DNA of 64,000 bases from Bursaphelenchus xylophilus. Lineage: Eukaryota; Nematoda; Chromadorea; Rhabditida; Aphelenchoididae. Shown piece after piece: positions 20,901-35,900 of this stretch. The notes beneath the pieces were generated by a model. The model made no database searches. It was given only the letters and a program-made list of their open reading frames with translations, and was not told where the DNA came from. The stretch's first letter is position 1. The number at the start of each line of letters is the position of its first letter. Made by a program: the position numbers and the translations under genes. The stretch spans positions 8,184,001-8,248,000 of the forward strand of contig CAJFCV020000001.1 of the NCBI GenBank assembly GCA_904066235.2, written 5' to 3'.

Positions 20901-23900
20901 TACCATTCGAAAGGTAATCTCGTGAGATTTTAGCACTGCAAGTTTCAGCTTTTTTGCAATCAAATTACGCCCGCCGCAGGCCAAACACTCTGATATTATA
21001 CTAGCCCCCAGTTTAAAAAAAAAAGTGAATTAGTGATGTCGGAGTGAATTGACAAGGCATATACCATTCGAAAGGTAATCTCGTGAGATTTTAGCACTGC
21101 AAGTTTCAGCTTTTTTGCAATCAAATTACGCCCGCCGCAGGCCAAACACTCTGATATTGTACTAGACACCAGTTTAAAAAAAGTGAATTAGTGATGTCGG
21201 AGTGAATCGACAGGACATATACCATTCGAAAGGTAACCTCGTAAGATTTTAGCACTGCAAGTTTCAGCTTTTTTGCAATCAAATTACGCCCGCCGCAGGC
21301 CAAACACTCTGATATTATACCAGGCGCCAGTTTTAAAAAAAAGTGAATTAGTGATGTCGGAGTGAATTGACAAGGCATATACCATTCGAAAAGTAATCTC
21401 GTAAGATTTTAGCACGGCAAGTTTCAGCTTTTTTGCAATCAAATTACGCCCGCCGCAGGCCAAACACTCTGATATTATACTAGCCACCAGTTTCAAAAAA
21501 AAGTGAATTAGTGATGTCGGAGTGAATTGACATGGCATATACCATTCGAAAGGTAATCTCGTGAGATTTTAGCACTGCAAGTTTCAGCTTTTTTGCAATC
21601 AAATTACGCCCGCCGCAGGCCAAACACTCTGATATTGTACTAGACACCTGTTTTAAAAAAAGTGAATTAGTGATGTCGGAGTGAATCGACAGGACATATA
21701 CCATTCGAAAGGTAACCTCGTAAGATTTTAGCACTGCAAGTTTCAGCTTTTTTGCAATCAAATTACGCCCGCCGCAGGCCAAACACTCTGATATTGTACT
21801 AGACACCAGTTTAAAAAAAGTGAATTAGTGATGTCGGAGTGAATTGACATGGCATATACCATTCGAAAGGTAATCTCGTGAGATTTTAGCACTGCAAGTT
21901 TCAGCTTTTTTGCAATCAAATTACGCCCGCCGCAGGCCAAACACTCTGATATTGTACTAGACACCTGTTTTAAAAAAAAGTGAATTAGTGATGTCGGAGT
22001 GAATTGACAAGGCATATACCATTCGAAAGGTAATCTCGTGAGATTTAAGCGCTGCAAGTTTCAGCTTTTTTGCAATCAAATTACGCCCGCCGCAGGCCAA
22101 ACACTCTGATATTGTACTAGACACCAGTTTAAAAAAAAGTGAATTAGTGATGTCGGAGTGAATTGACAAGGCATATACCATTCGAAAGGTAATCTCGTAA
22201 GATTTTAGCACGGCAAGTTTCAGCTTTTTTGCAATCAAATTACGCCCGCCGCAGGCCAAACACTCTGATATTATACTAGCCACCAGTTTAAAAAAAAAGT
22301 GAATTAGTGATGTCGGAGTGAATTGACATGGCATATACCATTCGAAAGGTAATCTCGTGAGATTTTAGCGCTGCAAGTTTCAGCTTTTTTGCAATCAAAT
22401 TACGCCCGCCGCAGGCCAAACACTCTGATATTATACTAGCCACCAGTTTAAAAAAAAAGTGAATTAGTGATGTCGGAGTGAATTGACATGTCATATACCA
22501 TTCGAAAGGTAATCTCGTGAGATTTTAGCACTGCAAGTTTCAGCTTTTTTGCAATCAAATTACGCCCGCCGCAGGCCAAACACTCTGATATTATACTAGC
22601 CACCAGTTTAAAAAAAAGTGAATTAGTGATGTCGGAGTGAATTGACAAGGCATATACCATTCGAAAGGTAATCTCGTGAGATTTTAGCACTGCAAGTTTC
22701 AGCTTTTTTGCAATCAAATTACGCCCGCCGCAGGCCAAACACTCTGATATTGTACTAGACACCAGTTTAAAAAAAGTGAATTAGTGATGTCGGAGTGAAT
22801 CGACAGGACATATACCATTCGAAAGGTAACCTCGTAAGATTTTAGCACTGCAAGTTTCAGCTTTTTTGCAATCAAATTACGCCCGCCGCAGGCCAAACAC
22901 TCTGATATTATACCAGGCGCCAGTTTTAAAAAAAAGTGAATTAGTGATGTCGGAGTGAATCGACAGGACATATACCGTTCGAAAGGTAACCTCGTAAGAT
23001 TTTAGCACGGCAAGTTTCAGCTTTTTTGCAATCAAATTGCGCCCACCACTGGGCGAAACACTCTGATATTGTACTAGACACCTGTTTTAAAAAAAGTGAA
23101 TTAGTGATGTCGGAGTGAATCGACAGGACATATACCATTCGAAAGGTAACCTCGTAAGATTTTAGCACGGCAAGTTTCAGCTTTTTTGGAATCAAATTAC
23201 GCCCACACTGGGCGAAACACTCTGATATTGTACTAGACACCAGTTTAAAAAAAAAGTGAATTAGTGATGTCGGAGTGAATTGACATGGCATATACCATTC
23301 GAAAGGTAATCTCGTGAGATTTTAGCACTGCAAGTTTCAGCTTTTTTGCAATCAAATTACGCCCGCCGCAGGCCAAACACTCTGATATTGTACTAGACAC
23401 CTGTTTTAAAAAAAAGTGAATTAGTGATGTCGGAGTGAATCGACAGGACATATACCATTCGAAAGGTAACCTCGTAAGATTTTAGCACTGCAAGTTTCAG
23501 CTTTTTTGCAATCAAATTACGCCCGCCGCAGGCCAAACACTCTGATATTGTACTAGACACCAGTTTAAAAAAAAAGTGAATTAGTGATGTCGGAGTGAAT
23601 TGACAAGGCATATACCATTCGAAAGGTAACCTCGTAAGATTTTAGCACTGCAAGTTTCAGCTTTTTTGCAATCAAATTACGCCCGCCGCAGGCCAAACAC
23701 TCTGATATTGTACTAGACACCAGTTTAAAAAAAAGTGAATTAGTGATGTCGGAGTGAATCGACAAGGACATATACCATTCGAAAGGTAACCTCGTAAGAT
23801 TTTAGCACTGCAAGTTTCAGCTTTTTTGCAATCAAATTACGCCCGCCGCAGGCCAAACACTCTGATATTGTACTAGACACCAGTTTAAAAAAAAGTGAAT

Positions 23901-26900
23901 TAGTGATGTCGGAGTGAATTGACATGGCATATACCATTCGAAAGGTAATCTCGTGAGATTTTAGCACTGCAAGTTTCAGCTTTTTTGCAATCAAATTACG
24001 CCCGCCGCAGGCCAAACACTCTGATATTGTACTAGACACCAGTTTAAAAAAAAGTGAATTAGTGATGTCGGAGTGAATTGACAAGGCATATACCATTCGA
24101 AAGGTAACCTCGTAAGATTTAAGCGCTGCAAGTTTCAGCTTTTTTGCAATCAAATTACGCCCGCCGCAGGCCAAACACTCTGATATTGTACTAGACACCA
24201 GTTTAAAAAAAAGTGAATTAGTGATGTCGGAGTGAATTGACAAGGCATATACCATTCGAAAGGTAGCCTCGTAAGATTTTAGCACGGCAAGTTTCAGCTT
24301 TTTTGCAATCAAATTACGCCCGCACGCAGGCCAAATACTCTGATATTGTACTAGACACCAGTTTAAAAAAAAGTGAATTAGTGATGTCGGAGTGAATTGA
24401 CAAGGCATATACCATTCGAAAGGTAACCTCGTAAGATTTTAGCACTGCAAGTTTCAGCTTTTTTGCAATCAAATTACGCCCGCCGCAGGCCAAACACTCT
24501 GATATTGTACTAGACACCAGTTTAAAAAAAAAGTGAATTAGTGATGTCGGAGTGAATTGACATGGCATATACCATTCGAAAGGTAATCTCGTGAGATTTA
24601 AGCGCTGCAAGTTTCAGCTTTTTTGCAATCAAATTACGCCCGCCGCAGGCCAAACACTCTGATATTGTACTAGACACCAGTTTAAAAAAAAGTGAATTAG
24701 TGATGTCGGAGTGAATTGACAAGGCATATACCATTCGAAAGGTAACCTCGTAAGATTTTAGCACTGCAAGTTTCAGCTTTTTTGCAATCAAATTACGCCC
24801 GCCGCAGGCCAAACACTCTGATATTGTACTAGACACCAGTTTAAAAAAAAGTGAATTAGTGATGTCGGAGTGAATTGACAAGGCATATACCATTCGAAAG
24901 GTAACCTCGTAAGATTTTAGCACGGCAAGTTTCAGCTTTTTTGCAATCAAATTACGCCCGCCGCTAGGCCAAACACTCTGATATTGTACTAGACACCAGT
25001 TTTAAAAAAAAGTGAATTAGTGATGTCGGAGTGAATCGACAGGACATATACCATTCGAAAGGTAACCTCGTAAGATTTTAGCACGGCAAGTTTCAGCTTT
25101 TTTGGAATCAAATTACGCCCACACTGGGCGAAACACTCTGATATTGTACTAGACACCTGTTTTAAAAAAAAGTGAATTAGTGATGTCGGAGTGAATCGAC
25201 AGGACATATACCATTCGAAAGGTAACCTCGTAAGATTTTAGCACTGCAAGTTTCAGCTTTTTTGCAATCAAATTACGCCCGCCGCAGGCCAAACACTCTG
25301 ATATTGTACTAGACACCAGTTTAAAAAAAAGTGAATTAGTGATGTCGGAGTGAATCGACAGGACATATACCATTCGAAAGGTAACCTCGTAAGATTTTAG
25401 CACTGCAAGTTTCAGCTTTTTTGCAATCAAATTACGCCCGCCGCAGGCCAAACACTCTGATATTGTACTAGACACCAGTTTAAAAAAAAGTGAATTAGTG
25501 ATGTCGGAGTGAATTGACATGGCATATACCATTCGAAAGGTAATCTCGTGAGATTTTAGCGCTGCAAGTTTCAGCTTTTTTGCAATCAAATTACGCCCGC
25601 CGCAGGCCAAACACTCTGATATTGTACTAGACACCAGTTTAAAAAAAAGTGAATTAGTGATGTCGGAGTGAATTGACAAGGCATATACCATTCGAAAGGT
25701 AACCTCGTAAGATTTAAGCGCTGCAAGTTTCAGCTTTTTTGCAATCAAATTACGCCCGCCGCAGGCCAAACACTCTGATATTGTACTAGACACCAGTTTA
25801 AAAAAAAGTGAATTAGTGATGTCGGAGTGAATTGACAAGGCATATACCATTCGAAAGGTAGCCTCGTAAGATTTTAGCACGGCAAGTTTCAGCTTTTTTG
25901 GAATCAAATTACGCCCGCCACTGGGCGAAACACTCTGATATTGTACTAGACACCTGTTTTAAAAAAAAGTGAATTAGTGATGTCGGAGTGAATCGACAGG
26001 ACATATACCATTCGAAAGGTAACCTCGTAAGATTTTAGCACGGCAAGTTTCAGCTTTTTTGCAATCAAATTACGCCCGCACTGCAGGCGAAACACTCTGA
26101 TATTGTACTAGACACCTGTTTTAAAAAAAGTGAATTAGTGATGTCGGAGTGAATCGACAGGACATATACCATTCGAAAGGTAACCTCGTAAGATTTTAGC
26201 ACTGCAAGTTTCAGCTTTTTTGCAATCAAATTACGCCCGCCGCAGGCCAAACACTCTGATATTGTACTAGACACCAGTTTAAAAAAAAAGTGAATTAGTG
26301 ATGTCGGAGTGAATCGACAGGACATATACCATTCGAAAGGTAACCTCGTAAGATTTTAGCACTGCAAGTTTCAGCTTTTTTGCAATCAAATTACGCCCGC
26401 CGCAGGCCAAACACTCTGATATTGTACTAGACACCAGTTTAAAAAAAAGTGAATTAGTGATGTCGGAGTGAATTGACATGGCATATACCATTCGAAAGGT
26501 AATCTCGTGAGATTTAAGCGCTGCAAGTTTCAGCTTTTTTGCAATCAAATTACGCCCGCCGCAGGCCAAACACTCTGATATTGTACTAGACACCAGTTTA
26601 AAAAAAAGTGAATTAGTGATGTCGGAGTGAATTGACAAGGCATATACCATTCGAAAGGTAACCTCGTAAGATTTTAGCACGGCAAGTTTCAGCTTTTTTG
26701 CAATCAAATTACGCCCGCCGCTAGGCGAAACACTCTGATATTGTACTAGACACCAGTTTTAAAAAAAGTGAATTAGTGATGTCGGAGTGAATTGACATGG
26801 CATATACCATTCGAAAGGTAACCGCGTAAGATTTTAGCACTGCAAGTTTCAGCTTTTTTGCAATCAAATTACGCCCGCCGCAGGCCAAACACTCTGATAT

Positions 26901-29900
26901 TGTACTAGACACCTGTTTTAAAAAAAAGTGAATTAGTGATGTCGGAGTGAATCGACAGGACATATACCATTCGAAAGGTAACCTCGTAAGATTTTAGCAC
27001 TGCAAGTTTCAGCTTTTTTGCAATCAAATTACGCCCGCCGCAGGCCAAACACTCTGATATTATACTAGCCACCAGTTTAAAAAAAAAGTGAATTAGTGAT
27101 GTCGGAGTGAATTGACAGGACATATACCGTTCGAAAGGTAACCCCGTAAGATTTCAGCACTGCAAGTTTCAGCTTTTTTGCAATCAAATTACGCCCGCCG
27201 CAGGCCAAACACTCTGATATTATACCTAGACACCAGTTTTAAAAAAAAGTGAATTAGTGATGTCGGAGTGAATCGACAGGACATATACCATTCGAAAGGT
27301 AACCTCGTAAGATTTTAGCACTGCAAGTTTCAGCTTTTTTGCAATCAAATTACGCCCGCCGCAGGCCAAACACTCTGATATTGTACTAGACACCAGTTTA
27401 AAAAAAAAGTGAATTAGTGATGTCGGAGTGAATCGACAGGACATATACCATTCGAAAGGTAACCTCGTAAGATTTTAGCACTGCAAGTTTCAGCTTTTTT
27501 GCAATCAAATTACGCCCGCCGCAGGCCAAACACTCTGATATTGTACTAGACACCAGTTTAAAAAAAAGTGAATTAGTGATGTCGGAGTGAATTGACATGG
27601 CATATACCATTCGAAAGGTAATCTCGTGAGATTTAAGCGCTGCAAGTTTCAGCTTTTTTGCAATCAAATTACGCCCGCCGCAGGCCAAACACTCTGATAT
27701 TGTACTAGACACCAGTTTAAAAAAAAAGTGAATTAGTGATGTCGGAGTGAATTGACAAGGCATATACCATTCGAAAGGTAGCCTCGTAAGATTTTAGCAC
27801 GGCAAGTTTCAGCTTTTTTGGAATCAAATTACGCCCACCACTGGGCGAAACACTCTGATATTGTACTAGACACCTGTTTTAAAAAAAGTGAATTAGTGAT
27901 GTCGGAGTGAATCGACAGGACATATACCATTCGAAAGGTAACCTCGTAAGATTTTAGCACGGCAAGTTTCAGCTTTTTTGGAATCAAATTACGCCCACAC
28001 TGGGCGAAACACTCTGATATTGTACTAGACACCTGTTTTAAAAAAAGTGAATTAGTGATGTCGGAGTGAATCGACAGGACATATACCATTCGAAAGGTAA
28101 CCTCGTAAGATTTTAGCACTGCAAGTTTCAGCTTTTTTGCAATCAAATTACGCCCGCCGCAGGCCAAACACTCTGATATTGTACTAGACACCAGTTTAAA
28201 AAAAAGTGAATTAGTGATGTCGGAGTGAATCGACAGGACATATACCATTCGAAAGGTAACCTCGTAAGATTTTAGCACTGCAAGTTTCAGCTTTTTTGCA
28301 ATCAAATTACGCCCGCCGCAGGCCAAACACTCTGATATTGTACTAGACACCAGTTTAAAAAAAAGTGAATTAGTGATGTCGGAGTGAATTGACATGGCAT
28401 ATACCATTCGAAAGGTAATCTCGTGAGATTTTAGCGCTGCAAGTTTCAGCTTTTTTGCAATCAAATTACGCCCGCCGCAGGCCAAACACTCTGATATTGT
28501 ACTAGACACCAGTTTAAAAAAAGTGAATTAGTGATGTCGGAGTGAATTGACAAGGCATATACCATTCGAAAGGTAACCTCGTAAGATTTTAGCACGGCAA
28601 GTTTCAGCTTTTTTGCAATCAAATTACGCCCGCCGCTAGGCCAAACACTCTGATATTGTACTAGACACCTGTTTTAAAAAAAGTGAATTAGTGATGTCGG
28701 AGTGAATCGACAGGACATATACCATTCGAAAGGTAACCTCGTAAGATTTCAGCACTGCAAGTTTCAGCTTTTTTGCAATCAAATTACGCCCGCCGCAGGC
28801 CAAACACTCTGATATTATACTAGGCACCAGTTTTAAAAAAAGTGAATTAGTGATGTCGGAGTGAATTGACAAGGCATATACCATTCGAAAGGTAATCTCG
28901 TAAGATTTTAGCACGGCAAGTTTCAGCTTTTTTGCAATCAAATTACGCCCGCCGCAGGCCAAACACTCTGATATTATACCAGGCACAAGTTTTAAAAAAA
29001 GTGAATTAGTGATGTCGGAGTGAATTGACAAGGCATACACCATTCGAAAGGTAACCTCGTAAGATTTAAGCACGGCAAGTTTCAGCTTTTTTGCAATCAA
29101 ATTACGCCCGCCGCAGGCCAAACACTCTGATATTGTACTAGACACCAGTTTAAAAAAAGTGAATTAGTGATGTCGGAGTGAATTGACAAGGCATATACCA
29201 TTCGAAAGGTAGCCTCGTAAGATTTTAGCACGGCAAGTTTCAGCTTTTTTGCAATCAAATTACGCCCGCCACTGGGCGAAACACTCTGATATTGTACTAG
29301 ACACCTGTTTTAAAAAAAGTGAATTAGTGATGTCGGAGTGAATCGACAGGACATATACCATTCGAAAGGTAACCTCGTAAGATTTTAGCACTGCAAGTTT
29401 CAGCTTTTTTGCAATCAAATTACGCCCGCCGCAGGCCAAACACTCTGATATTGTACTAGACACCAGTTTAAAAAAAAGTGAATTAGTGATGTCGGAGTGA
29501 ATCGACAGGACATATACCATTCGAAAGGTAACCTCGTAAGATTTTAGCACTGCAAGTTTCAGCTTTTTTGCAATCAAATTACGCCCGCCGCAGGCCAAAC
29601 ACTCTGATATTGTACTAGACATCAGTTTAAAAAAAAGTGAATTAGTGATGTCGGAGTGAATTGACATGGCATATACCATTCGAAAGGTAATCTCGTGAGA
29701 TTTAAGCGCTGCAAGTTTCAGCTTTTTTGCAATCAAATTACGCCCGCCGCAGGCCAAACACTCTGATATTGTACTAGACACCAGTTTAAAAAAAAGTGAA
29801 TTAGTGATGTCGGAGTGAATTGACAAGGCATATACCATTCGAAAGGTAGCCTCGTAAGATTTTAGCACGGCAAGTTTCAGCTTTTTTGGAATCAAATTAC

Positions 29901-32900
29901 GCCCACACTGGGCGAAACACTCTGATATTGTACTAGACATCTGTTTTAAAAAAAGTGAATTAGTGATGTCGGAGTGAATCGACAGGACATATACCATTCG
30001 AAAGGTAACCTCGTAAGATTTTAGCACTGCAAGTTTCAGCTTTTTTGCAATCAAATTACGCCCGCCGCAGGCCAAACACTCTCTTATTATACCAGGCACA
30101 AGTTTTAAAAAAAAGTGAATTAGTGATGTCGGAGTGAATTGACAAGGCATACACCATTCGAAAGGTAATCTCGTAAGATTTTAGCACGGCAAGTTTCAGC
30201 TTTTTTGCAATCAAATTACGCCCGCCGCAGGCCAAACACTCTCTTATTATACCAGGCACAAGTTTTAAAAAAAAGTGAATTAGTGATGTCGGAGTGAATT
30301 GACAAGGCATACACCATTCGAAAGGTAACCTCGTAAGATTTAAGCACGGCAAGTTTCAGCTTTTTTGCAATCAAATAACGCCCGCCGCAGGCCAAACACT
30401 CTGATATTGTACTAGACACCAGTTTAAAAAAAAGTGAATTAGTGATGTCGGAGTGAATTGACAAGGCATATACCATTCGAAAGGTAGCCTCGTAAGATTT
30501 TAGCACGGCAAGTTTCAGCTTTTTTGGAATCAAATTACGCCCACACTGGGCGAAACACTCTGATATTGTACTAGACACCTGTTTTAAAAAAAGTGAATTA
30601 GTGATGTCGGAGTGAATCGACAGGACATATACCATTCGAAAGGTAACCTCGTAAGATTTTAGCACTGCAAGTTTCAGCTTTTTTGCAATCAAATTACGCC
30701 CGCCGCAGGCCAAACACTCTCTTATTATACCAGGCACAAGTTTTAAAAAAAAGTGAATTAGTGATGTCGGAGTGAATTGACAAGGCATACACCATTCGAA
30801 AGGTAATCTCGTAAGATTTTAGCACGGCAAGTTTCAGCTTTTTTGCAATCAAATTACGCCCGCCGCAGGCCAAACACTCTGATATTGTACTAGACACCAG
30901 TTTAAAAAAAAGTGAATTAGTGATGTCGGAGTGAATTGACAAGGCATACACTATTCGAAAGGTAACCTCGTAAGATTTTAGCACGGTAAGTTTCAGCTTT
31001 TTTGCAATCAAATTACGCCCGCCGCAGGCCAAACACTCTCTTATTATACCAGGCACAAGTTTAAAAAAAAGTGAATTAGTGATGTCGGAGTGAATTGACA
31101 AGGCATACACCATTCGAAAGGTAACCTCGTAAGATTTAAGCACGGCAAGTTTCAGCTTTTTTGCAATCAAATTACGCCCGCCGCAGGCCAAACACTCTGA
31201 TATTATACTAGCCACCAGTTTAAAAAAAAAGTGAATTAGTGATGTCGGAGTGAATTGACAAGGCATATACCATTCGAAAGGTAATCTCGTAAGATTTTAG
31301 CACGGCAAGTTTCAGCTTTTTTGCAATCAAATTACGCCCGCCGCAGGCCAAACACTCTGATATTGTACTAGACACCAGTTTAAAAAAAAGTGAATTAGTG
31401 ATGTCGGAGTGAATTGACAAGGCATACACTATTCGAAAGGTAACCTCGTAAGATTTTAGCACGGTAGGTTTCAGCTTTTTTGCAATCAAATTACGCCCGC
31501 CGCAGGCCAAACACTCTGATATTGTACTAGACACCAGTTTAAAAAAAAGTGAATTAGTGATGTCGGAGTGAATTGACAAGGCATACACTATTCGAAAGGT
31601 AACCTCGTAAGATTTTAGCACGGTAGGTTTCAGCTTTTTTGCAATCAAATTACGCCCGCCGCAGGCCAAACACTCTGATATTGTACTAGACACCAGTTTA
31701 AAAAAAAGTGAATTAGTGATGTCGGAGTGAATTGACAAGGCATATACCATTCGAAAGATAATCTCGTAAGATTTTAGCACGGTAAGTTTCAGCTTTTTTG
31801 CAATCAAATTACGCCCGCCGCAGGCCAAACACTCTCTTATTATACCAGGCACAAGTTTTAAAAAAAGTGAATTAGTGATGTCGGAGTGAATTGACAAGGC
31901 ATACACCATTCGAAAGGTAATCTCGTAAGATTTTAGCACGGCAAGTTTCAGCTTTTTTGCAATCAAATTACGCCCGCCGCAGGCCAAACACTCTGATATT
32001 GTACTAGCCACCAGTTTAAAAAAAGTGAATTAGTGATGTCGGAGTGAATTGACAAGGCATATACCATTCGAAAGGTAATCTCGTAAGATTTTAGCACGGC
32101 AAGTTTCAGCTTTTTTGCAATCAAATTACGCCCGCCGCAGGCCAAACACTCTGATATTGTACTAGACACCTGTTTTAAAAAAAGTGAATTAGTGATGTCG
32201 GAGTGAATCGACAGGACATATACCATTCGAAAGGTAACCTCGTAAGATTTTAGCACTGCAAGTTTCAGCTTTTTTGCAATCAAATTACGCCCGCCGCAGG
32301 CCAAACACTCTCTTATTATACCAGGCACAAGTTTTAAAAAAAGTGAATTAGTGATGTCGGAGTGAATCGACAGGACATATACCATTCGAAAGGTAACCTC
32401 GTAAGATTTTAGCACGGCAAGTTTCAGCTTTTTTGCAATCAAATTACGCCCGCCGCAGGCCAAACACTCTGATATTGTACTAGACACCTGTTTTAAAAAA
32501 AGTGAATTAGTGATGTCGGAGTGAATCGACAGGACATATACCATTCGAAAGGTAACCTCGTAAGATTTTAGCACTGCAAGTTTCAGCTTTTTTGCAATCA
32601 AATTACGCCCGCCGCAGGCCAAACACTCTCTTATTATACCAGGCACAAGTTTTAAAAAAAAGTGAATTAGTGATGTCGGAGTGAATTGACAAGGCATACA
32701 CCATTCGAAAGGTAATCTCGTAAGATTTTAGCACGGCAAGTTTCAGCTTTTTTGCAATCAAATTACGCCCGCCGCAGGCCAAACACTCTGATATTGTACT
32801 AGCCACCAGTTTAAAAAAAAGTGAATTAGTGATGTCGGAGTGAATTGACAAGGCATATACCATTCGAAAGGTAATCTCGTAAGATTTTAGCACGGCAAGT

Positions 32901-35900
32901 TTCAGCTTTTTTGCAATCAAATTACGCCCGCCGCAGGCCAAACACTCTGATATTGTACTAGACACCTGTTTTAAAAAAAGTGAATTAGTGATGTCGGAGT
33001 GAATCGACAGGACATATACCATTCGAAAGGTAACCTCGTAAGATTTTAGCACTGCAAGTTTCAGCTTTTTTGCAATCAAATTACGCCCGCCGCAGGCCAA
33101 ACACTCTCTTATTATACCAGGCACAAGTTTTAAAAAAAGTGAATTAGTGATGTCGGAGTGAATCGACAGGACATATACCATTCGAAAGGTAACCTCGTAA
33201 GATTTTAGCACTGCAAGTTTCAGCTTTTTTGCAATCAAATTACGCCCGCCGCAGGCCAAACACTCTGATATTGTACTAGACACCAGTTTAAAAAAAAGTG
33301 AATTAGTGATGTCGGAGTGAATTGACAAGGCATACACTATTCGAAAGGTAACCTCGTAAGATTTTAGCACGGTAGGTTTCAGCTTTTTTGCAATCAAATT
33401 ACGCCCGCCGCAGGCCAAACACTCTGATATTGTACTAGACACCAGTTTAAAAAAAAAGTGAATTAGTGATGTCGGAGTGAATTGACAAGGCATACACTAT
33501 TCGAAAGGTAACCTCGTAAGATTTTAGCACGGTAGGTTTCAGCTTTTTTGCAATCAAATTACGCCCGCCGCAGGCCAAACACTCTGATATTGTACTAGAC
33601 ACCAGTTTAAAAAAAAGTGAATTAGTGATGTCGGAGTGAATTGACAAGGCATACACTATTCGAAAGGTAACCTCGTAAGATTTTAGCACGGTAGGTTTCA
33701 GCTTTTTTGCAATCAAATTACGCCCGCCGCAGGCCAAACACTCTGATATTGTACTAGACACCAGTTTAAAAAAAAAGTGAATTAGTGATGTCGGAGTGAA
33801 TTGACAAGGCATATACCATTCGAAAGATAATCTCGTAAGATTTTAGCACGGTAAGTTTCAGCTTTTTTGCAATCAAATTACGCCCGCCGCAGGCCAAACA
33901 CTCTCTTATTATACCAGGCACAAGTTTTAAAAAAAAGTGAATTAGTGATGTCGGAGTGAATCGACAGGACATATACCATTCGAAAGGTAACCTCGTAAGA
34001 TTTTAGCACTGTAGGTTTCAGCTTTTTTGCAATCAAATTACGCCCGCCGCAGGCCAAACACTCTCTTATTATACCAGGCACAAGTTTTAAAAAAAGTGAA
34101 TTAGTGATGTCGGAGTGAATCGACAGGACATATACCATTCGAAAGGTAACCTCGTAAGATTTTAGCACTGCAAGTTTCAGCTTTTTTGCAATCAAATTAC
34201 GCCCGCCGCAGGCCAAACACTCTGATATTGTACTAGACACCAGTTAAAAAAAAAAAGTGAATTAGTGATGTCGGAGTGAATCGACAGGACATATACCATT
34301 CGAAAGGTAACCTCGTAAGATTTTAGCACTGCAAGTTTCAGCTTTTTTGCAATCAAATTACGCCCGCCGCAGGCCAAACACTCTGATATTGTACTAGACA
34401 TCAGTTTAAAAAAAAAGTGAATTAGTGATGTCGGAGTGAATTGACATGGCATACACCATTCGAAAGGTAATCTCGTGAGATTTAAGCGCTGCAAGTTTCA
34501 GCTTTTTTGCAATCAAATTACGCCCGCCGCAGGCCAAACACTCTGATATTGTACTAGACACCAGTTTAAAAAAAGTGAATTAGTGATGTCGGAGTGAATT
34601 GACAAGGCATATACCATTCGAAAGGTAGCCTCGTAAGATTTTAGCACGGCAAGTTTCAGCTTTTTTGGAATCAAATTACGCCCACACTGGGCGAAACACT
34701 CTGATATTGTACTAGACATCTGTTTTAAAAAAAAGTGAATTAGTGATGTCGGAGTGAATCGACAGGACATATACCATTCGAAAGGTAACCTCGTAAGATT
34801 TTAGCACTGCAAGTTTCAGCTTTTTTGCAATCAAATTACGCCCGCCGCAGGCCAAACACTCTCTTATTATACCAGGCACAAGTTTTAAAAAAAGTGAATT
34901 AGTGATGTCGGAGTGAATTGACAAGGCATACACCATTCGAAAGGTAATCTCGTAAGATTTTAGCACGGCAAGTTTCAGCTTTTTTGCAATCAAATTACGC
35001 CCGCCGCAGGCCAAACACTCTCTTATTATACCAGGCACAAGTTTTAAAAAAAAGTGAATTAGTGATGTCGGAGTGAATTGACAAGGCATACACCATTCGA
35101 AAGGTAACCTCGTAAGATTTAAGCACGGCAAGTTTCAGCTTTTTTGCAATCAAATAACGCCCGCCGCAGGCCAAACACTCTGATATTGTACTAGACACCA
35201 GTTTAAAAAAAGTGAATTAGTGATGTCGGAGTGAATTGACAAGGCATATACCATTCGAAAGGTAGCCTCGTAAGATTTTAGCACGGCAAGTTTCAGCTTT
35301 TTTGGAATCAAATTACGCCCACACTGGGCGAAACACTCTGATATTGTACTAGACACCTGTTTTAAAAAAAGTGAATTAGTGATGTCGGAGTGAATCGACA
35401 GGACATATACCATTCGAAAGGTAACCTCGTAAGATTTTAGCACTGCAAGTTTCAGCTTTTTTGCAATCAAATTACGCCCGCCGCAGGCCAAACACTCTCT
35501 TATTATACCAGGCACAAGTTTTAAAAAAAAGTGAATTAGTGATGTCGGAGTGAATTGACAAGGCATACACCATTCGAAAGGTAATCTCGTAAGATTTTAG
35601 CACGGCAAGTTTCAGCTTTTTTGCAGTCAAATTACGCCCGCCGCAGGCCAAACACTCTGATATTGTACTAGACACCAGTTTAAAAAAAAGTGAATTAGTG
35701 ATGTCGGAGTGAATTGACAAGGCATACACTATTCGAAAGGTAACCTCGTAAGATTTTAGCACGGTAAGTTTCAGCTTTTTTGCAATCAAATTACGCCCGC
35801 CGCAGGCCAAACACTCTCTTATTATACCAGGCACAAGTTTAAAAAAAAGTGAATTAGTGATGTCGGAGTGAATTGACAAGGCATACACCATTCGAAAGGT